Positions 40,832-48,651 of a stretch of DNA of 64,000 nucleotides are shown here, piece after piece. A program made the position numbers and the translations under genes. The DNA lies in assembly GCF_025770785.1 (NCBI RefSeq), contig NZ_JANZLA010000002.1, positions 455,698-519,697 of the forward strand, written 5' to 3'. Source of the DNA: Cellulomonas sp. SG140. Lineage in GTDB: Bacteria > Actinomycetota > Actinomycetes > Actinomycetales > Cellulomonadaceae. The notes under the pieces are model-generated. The model was not told where the DNA came from. It worked only from the letters and a program-made list of their open reading frames with translations, and made no database searches. Every line of letters begins with the position of its first letter. The stretch's first letter is position 1.

Positions 40832-43120
40832 TCAGGCCCGGACGGTGAACGTGGCGCGCAGCAGGTCGCGGTCCCGTGAGGACGGGCCGACGAGCAGCTC
40901 GAACTCGCCGGGCTCGACGACCCGCGTCGCCTCCGCGTCGACCAGCGTGCAGTCGCGTACGGGCAGCTCGAGCTCGACGACCCGTCGCTCACCGGGTGCC
41001 AGCGCCACCTGGCGGTAGGCCTTGAGCTCCTGCTGCGCCCAGGTCACCGACGTGACGACGTCGTGCAGGTAGACCTGGACGGTCTCGAGGACGGGCCGGG
41101 CACCGGTGTTCGTCACGGACACCTGGGCGCGCACGACGTCGTCCGGGCCCACCACGGGCGCGGAGACCACGAGGTCGTCGTACGCCACGCTCGTGTAGCT
41201 GAGGCCCTCGCCGAATGCGAACGCGGGGTCCTGGGTCAGGTCGGCGTACCGGGTGCCGTGCTGGCCGGGCAGCTGGTTGTAGTAGGTGGGCTGCTGGCCG
41301 ACGTGCCGGGCGAACGAGATCGGCAGCCGGCCGCTCGGCTCGACCAGACCGAGCAGCAGCTCGGCGATCGCCTGTCCGCCGCGCATGCCGGGGTTCGCCG
41401 CCCACACGAGCGCGGCGGCCTCCAGGGCGGAGGGCGGCAGGACGAGCGGCTTCGAGGCGACGAGGACGACGACCATCGGTGTCCCCGTCGCCGCGAGCGC
41501 GTCGAGCAGGGCGATCTGGCCGCCGACCAGCTCGAGGGTGGCCGTGGAGCGACCCTCGCCGACCAGCTCGATCCGGTCGCCGACCACGGCGACGACCACG
41601 TCGGCGTCACGGGCCGCCTGGACCGCCTCGGCGATCAGCGCCTCGTCGGGCGGGCAGGGCACCGCGACCGCCGGACGCGGCTGACCATCCGGGAAGAACG
41701 CCCCCTCCGGGTCCGGGCCGACGGTGACGACGTCGGCACCGCGGGCGTGCGTGACGGTCCACCCGGCCGGCACGTGCGCGCGCAGACCGTCGAGCACCGT
41801 CGCGGTCAGGTGCCGTGGGTGGCCGTCGGGCAGCCAGTCCGCCTGTCCGGAGGCCCCGGCCCAGTCACCGAGCTGTGCGTGCTGGTCGTCGGCGTTGGGG
41901 CCCACGACCGCGACGCGGTACGGGTGGTCGCTAGGGTCCACCGCGCGTCCGGTCGCGTCAGCGGTGAACCCACCGGCGAGCGGCAGCGTGCCGTCGTTGC
42001 GCAGCAGCACCAGCGACCGGCGGGCCGTCTCGAGGTTGACGGCGGTGTGCTCGGATTCCCCCACGACGGCACGCTGCCGTGCGGGCTCGGGGCGGCGCGG
42101 GTCCTCGAAGAGGCCGAGCTCGAACTTCAGCGTGAGGATGCGCGCGACCGCGGCATCGATGTCGCGCTCGGCGAGCAGGCCCTGCGCCACCGCGTCCTGG
42201 GCGCCGGCGAAGAACTGCGGGGTCGTCATCACCATGTCGTTGCCCGCCCGGACCGCGCGGGCCGCGGCGTGGGTGTGGTCCGGCTCGATCCGCTGCTCCC
42301 AGACCATGCGGCCGACGTTGTCCCAGTCGGTGACCAGGGTGCCGGTGTACCCCCACTCGCCGCGGAGGACCTCGTTCAGCAGCCAGTGGTTGACGGTGAT
42401 CGGCACGCCGTCGGTGGACTGGTAGCCGAGCATGAACGTGCGACAGCCCTCACGTGCCACCCGCTCGAACGGCGGGAGGAACCAGGACCGCAGCTTGCGG
42501 CGGGAGATGTCCGCCTCGCTCGCGTCCCGACCGCCCTGCGTCTCGGAGTAGCCGGCGAAGTGCTTGGCGGTGGCCAGGATCGCGGTCGGGTCCGTCAGGC
42601 CGTCGCCCTGGTAGCCGCGGACCATCGCCGACGCGAGCTCTCCGATGAGGAAGGGGTCCTCGCCGAACGTCTCGTCCACGCGGCCCCAGCGCAGGTCGCG
42701 CGCGATGCAGAGCACGGGGGAGAACGTCCAGTGGATGCCGGTCGCGGCCACCTCGACCGCCGTCACCCGTGCGGCGCGCTCGAGCAGCTCGGGGTCCCAG
42801 GTGGCTGCCATGCCCAGCTGGGTGGGGAAGATCGTCGCGCCCTCGAAGAACGAGTGGCCGTGGATGCAGTCCTCGGCCACCAGGAGGGGGATGCGCAGCC
42901 GGGTGCGTTCCGTGAGGTCGTGCGCCTGCAGGACGTTGGCCGGGGAGGCGTGCAGGATCGAGCCGACGTGGAAGTCCCTGACGAGCGGTTCGACGCCGTC
43001 CTTGGCGTTGAGCTGCAGCATCTGCCCGACCTTCTCGGGCAGCGTCATACGGGCGAGCAGATCGGCGACCCGGGCGGGAACCGCGAGGGTGGGGTCCTGG
43101 TACGGCAGGGGCTCGGTCAC
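40832..43120 (-). CDS. GH3 family beta-glucosidase
   Basis: Exo-acting beta-glycosidase of 762 aa, probably hydrolysing cellobiose or similar beta-glucosides. The N-terminal barrel (about 20-330) contains the substrate loop KHFAGYS and nucleophile Asp265 in LVTDWD; the second domain carries the acid/base region, and a C-terminal fibronectin III-like domain spans about 650-760. No signal peptide is seen, so it is likely cytosolic and acts on imported sugars. GTG 43120 has AGAGGA 9 nt upstream. Two operator-like palindromes flank its promoter, which implies sugar-controlled expression. Confidence 0.92.
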   Translation of the reverse strand: MTEPLPYQDPTLAVPARVADLLARMTLPEKVGQMLQLNAKDGVEPLVRDFHVGSILHASPANVLQAHDLTERTRLRIPLLVAEDCIHGHSFFEGATIFPTQLGMAATWDPELLERAARVTAVEVAATGIHWTFSPVLCIARDLRWGRVDETFGEDPFLIGELASAMVRGYQGDGLTDPTAILATAKHFAGYSETQGGRDASEADISRRKLRSWFLPPFERVAREGCRTFMLGYQSTDGVPITVNHWLLNEVLRGEWGYTGTLVTDWDNVGRMVWEQRIEPDHTHAAARAVRAGNDMVMTTPQFFAGAQDAVAQGLLAERDIDAAVARILTLKFELGLFEDPRRPEPARQRAVVGESEHTAVNLETARRSLVLLRNDGTLPLAGGFTADATGRAVDPSDHPYRVAVVGPNADDQHAQLGDWAGASGQADWLPDGHPRHLTATVLDGLRAHVPAGWTVTHARGADVVTVGPDPEGAFFPDGQPRPAVAVPCPPDEALIAEAVQAARDADVVVAVVGDRIELVGEGRSTATLELVGGQIALLDALAATGTPMVVVLVASKPLVLPPSALEAAALVWAANPGMRGGQAIAELLLGLVEPSGRLPISFARHVGQQPTYYNQLPGQHGTRYADLTQDPAFAFGEGLSYTSVAYDDLVVSAPVVGPDDVVRAQVSVTNTGARPVLETVQVYLHDVVTSVTWAQQELKAYRQVALAPGERRVVELELPVRDCTLVDAEATRVVEPGEFELLVGPSSRDRDLLRATFTVRA

Positions 43121-43154
43121 GACGACGGGTCCTCTCTCTGCTGCGCGACGCGAT

Positions 43155-43170
43155 CTCGAATCGATTCGAG
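43155..43170. promoter_or_regulatory. 16-bp perfect palindrome, LacI-type operator
   Basis: CTCGAATCGATTCGAG is perfectly symmetrical with a central CG, the form of LacI-family operators. It lies about 8-24 nt downstream of the predicted transcription start of the glucosidase gene, where a bound repressor would block RNA polymerase. Confidence 0.6.
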
Positions 43171-43184
43171 GTTGGTCGGCGGCC

Positions 43185-43190
43185 ACTGTA
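43185..43190 (-). promoter_or_regulatory. -10 hexamer TACAGT for the glucosidase gene
   Basis: Read on the minus strand; the predicted start is near 43178, about 58 nt before GTG 43120. TTCCAC at 43208-43213 is at a suitable distance for a -35 and falls inside the CebR-like box. Confidence 0.4.
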
Positions 43191-43209
43191 GCGGTTTCGC
43201 GGCACGGTG

Positions 43210-43223
43210 TGGAAGCGCTCCCG
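43210..43223. promoter_or_regulatory. CebR/CelR-like operator
   Basis: On the minus strand the sequence is CGGGAGCGCTTCCA, 12 of 14 positions identical to the known actinobacterial cellulose-utilisation box TGGGAGCGCTCCCA bound by CebR (Streptomyces) and CelR (Thermobifida). It overlaps the expected -35 region of the glucosidase promoter. The remaining part of this 350-bp gap (43224-43470) belongs to the mscL side and shows no clear element. Confidence 0.55.
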
Positions 43224-43470
43224 CGCGCTGGGTCGCGGCGAGCAGGAGCCGTGGAGAGGAGGGGACCCGTCGGGTGCGCGGCGCCGCCGTCGCTGGACGG
43301 CTGCGGGGCCACCGGCCCGGGTGCTCGGGCGCCGAGCGGACGATTCCGGGGCGGCTCGATGCGACCGCAACGGTGGCGGGACCTGCGGGAACGGGTGGAG
43401 CATCGCCCCGAGGCTGACCGGCAGAGGCGGCCCGGGGGACAACGCCACACCAGACAGAGGAGCAGCAGCC

Positions 43471-43854
43471 ATGAAGGGCTTCAAGGACTTCATCATGAGG
43501 GGCAACCTCGTCGAGCTCGCCGTCGCCTTCATCATGGGCGCCGCCTTCGGGGCGGTGGTCACCGCGTTCACCAAGGTGATCATCGAGCTGCTGGCGAAGG
43601 CCGGCGGTGCCCCGAACTTCGACCAGTGGAAGCCGGGCGGGCTGGTGTCCGTCGGGCCGTTCCTCACCGCGCTGGTCGCGTTCCTGATCCTGGCGTTCGT
43701 CGTCTACTTCTTCATCGTGAAGCCGTACGAGGCGGCCAAGCGGCGGTTCGTCCGCAAGGAGGAGGTGGATGCGACGCCGGACGAGGACACGCTCCTGCTG
43801 CGCGAGATCCGCGACGCGCTCGTGCGCGGAGGCGAGGGTCCGGCGCGCGTGTAG
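43471..43854 (+). CDS. mscL: Large-conductance mechanosensitive channel
   Basis: Pentameric inner-membrane channel that opens under high membrane tension and protects against osmotic downshock; 127 aa. The N-terminal amphipathic helix FKDFIMRGN, TM1 (LAVAFIMGAAFGAVVTAF) with the Gly/Ala-rich pore, the periplasmic loop, TM2 and the charged C-terminal helix are all present. AGAGGAG precedes ATG 43471. A strong hairpin follows. Confidence 0.95.
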   Translation: MKGFKDFIMRGNLVELAVAFIMGAAFGAVVTAFTKVIIELLAKAGGAPNFDQWKPGGLVSVGPFLTALVAFLILAFVVYFFIVKPYEAAKRRFVRKEEVDATPDEDTLLLREIRDALVRGGEGPARV

Positions 43855-43871
43855 CGCGTCGGTGAGCGGGT

Positions 43872-43921
43872 CGGCAGCCGACCGGGATGCGCCCGCCGAA
43901 CCGCGTCCCAGTCGGCTGCCG
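43872..43921 (+). terminator. mscL terminator
   Basis: Perfect 11-bp arms CGGCAGCCGAC (43872-43882) and GTCGGCTGCCG (43911-43921) continue inward into a further 8-bp stem with one wobble pair after a C/A mismatch. The stem is 17 bp past the mscL stop. Confidence 0.7.
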
Positions 43922-43979
43922 AGCCGGACCCGCGGGGCATCGGCCGGCTCGGCAGCGTCCCGTCGGACGCCAGCGGGAC

Positions 43980-43985
43980 TAGGTT
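43980..43985 (+). promoter_or_regulatory. -10 hexamer TAGGTT for the flavoprotein gene
   Basis: Ends 6 nt before an in-frame GTG at 43992, the exact leaderless geometry, although the better protein start is ATG 44079. Confidence 0.5.
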
Positions 43986-44078
43986 CGAGGTGTGGCCCGC
44001 GCAGCGGCGGGACCGTCTTGGCGGACCGACGCTCGCACGGGAGTTCGTGAGCCTCAGTCCCGCCTCGAAAGGGTCGTC

Positions 44079-45548
44079 ATGGCCGACATCGTCGTACTCG
44101 GCGCCGGGGTCTCCGGGCACACCGCCGCGCTCCACCTCGCCCGGCAGCTGGGGCGGACCGGCCCGGGCAGCGCCCACACCATCACCGTCGTCTCCCCGAA
44201 CTCCCGCTGGAACTGGATCCCGTCCAACATCTGGGTCGGGGTGGGGAAGATGCGCAAGGAGCAGGTGGTGTTCCCGCTCGAACCCGTCTACCGCCGGAAG
44301 GGGATCGAGTTCCGGCAGGCGCGCGCGGTGGCGATCCGGCCGCTGGGCGACGACGACGACCCGCGCGGCGCGGTCGACGTCGTCTACACGGGCCAGGGCC
44401 GAGCGGGCGAGGAGGAGCGGCTGCGGTACGACTACCTGATCAATGCGACCGGGCCCCGGCTGAGGTTCGAGGCGACCGAGGGTCTGGGACCGGAAGGTCA
44501 CAGCGTGTCGGTGTGCACCGCGGACCACGCCGCCGGGGCTGCGCGGGCCCTCGACGCCGTGGTGCAGCGCCTGCGAGCCGGGGAGCGCCAGACGCTGGTC
44601 GTCGGGATGGGGCACGGCACGTGCACCTGCGAGGGCGCCGCCTTCGAGTACGTGTTCAACGTGGACCACGTGCTCCGGGACGCCGGTGTCCGGGACCGCG
44701 CGACGCTGTACTACCTGACCAACGAGGCGCACCTCGGCGACTTCGGCGTCGACGGGATGACGTTCGAGGACAAGGGCTTCCAGACGTCGAGCGAGCTGTG
44801 GACGTCGTCGCTGTTCCGGGAGCGTGACGTCAGGCCGATCCTGGGGGCCCACGTGGAGCGGGTGGACGAGGGTCTGGTGAGCTACGAGACCCTCGACGGG
44901 AACCGCCACACGCTGCGCTTCGACTTCGCGATGCTGCTGCCGCCGTTCGGCGGGGTGGGCCTGACGGCCTACGACCGGGAGGGGCAGGACATCACGGCGG
45001 AGCTGTTCGCGCCGAGCGGTTTCATGAAGGTCGACGCGGACTACACCGCCCGGCCCTACGAGGAATGGCGTGCGGCCGACTGGCCGTCGACCTACGAGGT
45101 GCCCGGGTACCGGAACGTCTTCGCCGTGGGTATCGCGTTCGCGCCGCCGCATCCGATCTCACGCCCCCGGAAGAGCGTGAACGGAACCGCGATCGCACCG
45201 TCGCCCCCGCGGACCGGCATGCCCTCGGGCGTGATGGGACGCAACGTCGCGATGACGATCGTCGACCGCATCCACAAGGGTCCGTCCGCCCTGCCGCACC
45301 GGGCGTCGATGGCGAACATGGGCGCAGCCTGCGTGGCGTCCGCAGGGTCGGACCTGCGCACCGGTTCCGCTGCGGCGATGACGATGATGCCGATCGTGCC
45401 CGACTACGACCGTTACCCGACGGGTCGGGTGCTCACCGACACCCGCGGCGAGATCGGGCTCAGCGGGCACTGGGTGAAGCTGATGCTGCACTTCCTGTTC
45501 ATCTACAAGGCCAAGGGTCGTCCTGGCTGGTTCCTGATCCCGGAGTGA
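44079..45548 (+). CDS. Sulfide:quinone oxidoreductase-like flavoprotein
   Basis: FAD-dependent oxidoreductase of 489 aa, similar to type II NADH dehydrogenases and sulfide:quinone reductases. The N-terminal IVVLGAGVSGHTAALHL is the FAD loop; candidate redox cysteines are in GTCTCEG and in GAACVASAG. The C-terminal HFLFIYKAKGRPGWFLIP could bind the membrane. ATG 44079 is chosen because the Rossmann strand starts there and GAAAGG precedes it; a leaderless GTG 43992 in frame would add 29 residues. It lies against the sulfur-assimilation operon, which fits handling of sulfide or polysulfide, but the substrate is inferred. Confidence 0.75.
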   Translation: MADIVVLGAGVSGHTAALHLARQLGRTGPGSAHTITVVSPNSRWNWIPSNIWVGVGKMRKEQVVFPLEPVYRRKGIEFRQARAVAIRPLGDDDDPRGAVDVVYTGQGRAGEEERLRYDYLINATGPRLRFEATEGLGPEGHSVSVCTADHAAGAARALDAVVQRLRAGERQTLVVGMGHGTCTCEGAAFEYVFNVDHVLRDAGVRDRATLYYLTNEAHLGDFGVDGMTFEDKGFQTSSELWTSSLFRERDVRPILGAHVERVDEGLVSYETLDGNRHTLRFDFAMLLPPFGGVGLTAYDREGQDITAELFAPSGFMKVDADYTARPYEEWRAADWPSTYEVPGYRNVFAVGIAFAPPHPISRPRKSVNGTAIAPSPPRTGMPSGVMGRNVAMTIVDRIHKGPSALPHRASMANMGAACVASAGSDLRTGSAAAMTMMPIVPDYDRYPTGRVLTDTRGEIGLSGHWVKLMLHFLFIYKAKGRPGWFLIPE

Positions 45549-45551
45549 GAG

Positions 45552-45722
45552 ATGACGAGCCTGAACGCACTGCCCGGCGACCAGCCGGTCGTGGACCTGA
45601 CGACAGCACCGTTGCCGACCGCGGGCACGCTCCGGCGTCGACGCAACGTGCCTTATCAGCTCACGCGCTTCGTGGTGTTCAACGCGCGCATCATGCGGAT
45701 GGTGCTGCGGGGGAGCCACTGA
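45552..45722 (+). CDS. 56-aa basic protein coupled to the flavoprotein
   Basis: ATG 45552 begins MTSLNALPGDQPVVDL 3 nt after the flavoprotein stop, with GAGTGAGAGATG just upstream, and ends RMVLRGSH at 45722. The second half (RRRRNVPYQLTRFVVFNARIMRM, in two segments) is strongly basic and amphipathic, suiting membrane or partner contact. The spacing suggests translation by re-initiation with the flavoprotein. Its last 32 bp overlap the end of the convergent siroheme gene. I do not recognise the family. Confidence 0.6.
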   Translation: MTSLNALPGDQPVVDLTTAPLPTAGTLRRRRNVPYQLTRFVVFNARIMRMVLRGSH

Positions 45723-46968
45723 CGTCACGGCGACCGGCGTGCGCGTCCCTCCAGGCAGGGGAGAGGCGGACGACGTCGCCGACGACGGTGACGGCGGGCG
45801 ATCGCACGCCGACCCGTTCGGCCAGGTCGGCGATCGTCCCGAGGGTCCCGACCGTCGCGCGTTCGCCCGGCCCGAAAGCGTCCTCGACGATCCCGACGGG
45901 CGTGTCGTCGGGGCGGCCTGCGGCCCGCATCGCCCGGCAGGCCCCGGCCAGGCCGGCCACCCCCATGAGGAGCACGACCGTGTGGTCGCGAACCGCGGGG
46001 ACGGCGCCGATGTCGTCGTGCGCCGTCACCACCGTGAAGCCGCTCGCCACACCGCGGTGGGTGACCGGGATGCCGGCCACCGCGGGAACGGCCACGGCGC
46101 TGGTCACCCCCGGCACGACCTCGACCGGCACGCCGGCGCGGCGGCAGACCTCGGCCTCCTCGGAGCCACGGCCGAAGACGTACGGGTCGCCGCCCTTGAG
46201 GCGGACGACCCGCCGGCCGGCGAGGGCGTGCTGGACGAGAAGGGCGTTGATCTCGTCCTGCGGCACGGCGTGATGACCGGGGGTCTTGCCGACGTCGACC
46301 ACCAGCACGTCCGGGTCGAGCTCGGCGAGCACGGCGTGCGGGGCGAGCCGGTCGACGACGACCACGTCGGCCTCGGCGAGCAGGCGTCGGCCGCGGAGAG
46401 TCAGAAGGCCGGGGTCACCGGGGCCGCCGCCGACGAGGGCGACCGAGCCGACGGCGCGTGCGGCCGTGCTCGTGCCCGCAGCAGGGCGGCGTCGCCGGCG
46501 CAGCGGCAGGGAGCCCGACTTCAGGAGCGCGCCGATGGCGTCCCGCAGCCCGCTCGCGCGCCGAGGGTCGCCGCCGGCGTTCACCGCGACCACGACGTCG
46601 TCCACCGTGGCGACCGCCGGCACCCAGGCCGTCGCCTGCGCCGCATCGCCGGCGTGCACGCACCAGACCCGGGCGGCGTCCGCATCGGCGAGCACCTGTC
46701 CGTCGACGTCCGGATCCCCCGTCGCGGTGTGCACCAGCCACGCCCCGTCCAGGTCACCGCTCCGGTAGCGGCGGCCCGACCAGGTGATGGTGCCCTCGGC
46801 GGCGAGGTCCGCCAACGAGGGGTCAGCCTGGGGCGCGACCACGTGGACGGCGGCACCGGCGTCGACCAGGGTGCGTGCGCGCCGCGCGGCGACCGGTCCA
46901 CCGCCCACCACGAGGACCCGGCGTCCCGCGACGGAGAGGGTGAGCGGGTACTGCGGAAGGTCCGTCAT
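45691..46968 (-). CDS. cysG: Siroheme synthase-type fusion (dehydrogenase domain plus SUMT)
   Basis: A 425-aa fusion supplying siroheme to the sulfite reductase of the same operon. Residues 1-180 match the CysG/Met8 N-terminal domain (VLVVGGGPVAARRART) that oxidises and may metallate precorrin-2; residues 190-415 are uroporphyrinogen-III C-methyltransferase (VGGGPGDPGLLT, RLKGGDPYVFGRG). It is slightly shorter than E. coli CysG (457 aa). ATG 46968 overlaps the permease stop by 4 nt; an upstream extension is only an open GC-rich frame. Confidence 0.9.
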   Translation of the reverse strand: MTDLPQYPLTLSVAGRRVLVVGGGPVAARRARTLVDAGAAVHVVAPQADPSLADLAAEGTITWSGRRYRSGDLDGAWLVHTATGDPDVDGQVLADADAARVWCVHAGDAAQATAWVPAVATVDDVVVAVNAGGDPRRASGLRDAIGALLKSGSLPLRRRRRPAAGTSTAARAVGSVALVGGGPGDPGLLTLRGRRLLAEADVVVVDRLAPHAVLAELDPDVLVVDVGKTPGHHAVPQDEINALLVQHALAGRRVVRLKGGDPYVFGRGSEEAEVCRRAGVPVEVVPGVTSAVAVPAVAGIPVTHRGVASGFTVVTAHDDIGAVPAVRDHTVVLLMGVAGLAGACRAMRAAGRPDDTPVGIVEDAFGPGERATVGTLGTIADLAERVGVRSPAVTVVGDVVRLSPAWRDAHAGRRDVSGSPAAPSA

Positions 46969-47882
46969 CGTGCGGTCTCCGCCGACAGCCCGCGCCGGCG
47001 CAGCAGGCCGCGCTCGACCGGGGCGAAGAACGCGAGCTCCACGGTGACGCCCACCACGAGGATCAGCACGATCGCCGCGATCACGGTCGTCATGTCGCTC
47101 AGCTCGCGGCCCTGCTCCAGGAGCGAGCCGAGCCCGAAGCCGATCCTGCCGCCGACCGCGATGATCTCGGCCGCCATGAGGGAGCGCCACGAGAACGCCC
47201 ATCCCTGCCGCAGGCCGGCGACGTACCCCGGCAGCGCCGCCGGCAGCAGGACGTAGCGGACCTGCTGCCATGGGCCGGCACCGAGCACGCGGCCCACCCG
47301 TCGGAAGAGCGGCGGGACCTGGTCGACCCCCGACACGAGGCCGTTGACGATCGACGGCACGGCGCCCATCAGCACGACGAAGTACACCGTGGCGTCGGAC
47401 AGCCCGAACCAGATGATCGCGGCGGGTACCCAGGCGACGGACGGCAGCACCTGCAGCCCGGAGATCAGGGGCCCGACGGACACCCGCAGCCAGCGCACCC
47501 GCGCGACCAGCAGCCCGGCAGGGGTGGCGATCGCCACCGCGACGACGAACCCGGCGAGGCCCCGTCCCAGGCTGGTCAGCAGGGCGGTCTGGGCGTCGCC
47601 CGCGCGCCACAGCCCCAGGAGCGTGCCGGCGACGTCGGCGGGCCCCGGCAGCACGTACCGAGGCTTGACGCCGAGAGCCACGAAGGCCTGCCAGCCGGCG
47701 AGCAGCAGCACCAGTGCCAGGGCCGGGGGCCACGCACCGGTCAGCCGGCGGCGGACGCGGCCCGCACGGTCCTGGTCGACCGTCTGCAGCGCGTCGAGCC
47801 CGGCCTCGAGCCGGCGGTCCACGTCGGAGGGATCGGTAGCCGGTGCGGGCGGCACCGTCCGGACGGTGCTGTCAGACGGCAT
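46965..47882 (-). CDS. ssuC: ABC transporter permease (SsuC/TauC type)
   Basis: Inner-membrane permease of 305 aa for a nitrate/sulfonate/taurine-type importer. A 55-residue cytoplasmic N-terminus is followed by about six helices, with the ATPase-coupling EAA-like segment around SWRSLMAAEIIAVGGRIGFG near the C-terminus. It partners the ATPase and binding protein encoded directly upstream. The substrate class, aliphatic sulfonates or another organosulfur compound, is inferred from the setting among sulfur genes. Confidence 0.85.
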   Translation of the reverse strand: MPSDSTVRTVPPAPATDPSDVDRRLEAGLDALQTVDQDRAGRVRRRLTGAWPPALALVLLLAGWQAFVALGVKPRYVLPGPADVAGTLLGLWRAGDAQTALLTSLGRGLAGFVVAVAIATPAGLLVARVRWLRVSVGPLISGLQVLPSVAWVPAAIIWFGLSDATVYFVVLMGAVPSIVNGLVSGVDQVPPLFRRVGRVLGAGPWQQVRYVLLPAALPGYVAGLRQGWAFSWRSLMAAEIIAVGGRIGFGLGSLLEQGRELSDMTTVIAAIVLILVVGVTVELAFFAPVERGLLRRRGLSAETAR

Positions 47883-48648
47883 GGCGGCGGATCTCCTTGC
47901 GCAGGTGGTCGGTGATCTCGACCGCGAGGGCGGCGACCTGGGGCGCCTCGATGCGCCGATGACCCTCGATGTCGACGGTCCACTCCCGCACGATGCGCCC
48001 GGGACGGCTCGACATCAGCAGCACCCGCTGCCCGAGACGGACGGCCTCGCGGACGTTGTGGGTGACGAAGACGACCGTCCGGCCCGTCCGCAGCCAGATG
48101 CGCTCGAGCTCGTCGTGCAGCAGGTCGCGGGTGATCGCGTCGAGCGCGGCGAACGGCTCGTCCATCAGCAGCACCGGGCGGTCCTGGGCCAGCGCCCGGG
48201 CCAGTGCGACCCGCTGGCGCATGCCGCCCGACAGCTCGTGCACCCGCTTGGCGCCCGCGCCGGCGAGGTGCACGAGGTCGAGCAGCTCTGCCGCACGGAC
48301 TGCCAGCTGGGCGGCGGGCACGCCGTTCAGCCGCAGGGCGAGCTCGATGTTGCGGGCGGCGGTGAGCCACGGGAGCAGCGCCGGTTCCTGGAACATCAGG
48401 GCTGCGCTGCCACCGGGCACGTGCACGGTGCCGGCCGTCGGCCGCTCCAGGCCGGCGAGGATCGACAGCAGCGTCGACTTGCCGCAGCCCGAGGCCCCGA
48501 GCAGGCAGACGAACTCGCCCGGGCGCAGGGTGAGGTCGATGCCGTCCAGCACGGGTGCGCCGGTCCCGGCGTACTGCTTGCTGACGCCCTCGACCCGGAG
48601 GGCGTCAGCGACGGGACCCGCGTCCTGGGAGATGGCGGTGGAGGTCAT
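47872..48648 (-). CDS. ssuB: ABC transporter ATP-binding protein (SsuB/TauB type)
   Basis: ATPase of the importer, 258 aa, on the cytoplasmic face. Walker A GASGCGKST, Q-loop MFQEPALLPW, signature LSGGMRQR and Walker B VLLMDEPFAALD are intact, and the SsuB/TauB-type THNVREAVRLGQR switch follows. It overlaps ssuC by 11 nt and starts 3 nt after the binding-protein stop. Confidence 0.92.
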   Translation of the reverse strand: MTSTAISQDAGPVADALRVEGVSKQYAGTGAPVLDGIDLTLRPGEFVCLLGASGCGKSTLLSILAGLERPTAGTVHVPGGSAALMFQEPALLPWLTAARNIELALRLNGVPAAQLAVRAAELLDLVHLAGAGAKRVHELSGGMRQRVALARALAQDRPVLLMDEPFAALDAITRDLLHDELERIWLRTGRTVVFVTHNVREAVRLGQRVLLMSSRPGRIVREWTVDIEGHRRIEAPQVAALAVEITDHLRKEIRRHAV

Positions 48649-48651
48649 GGG

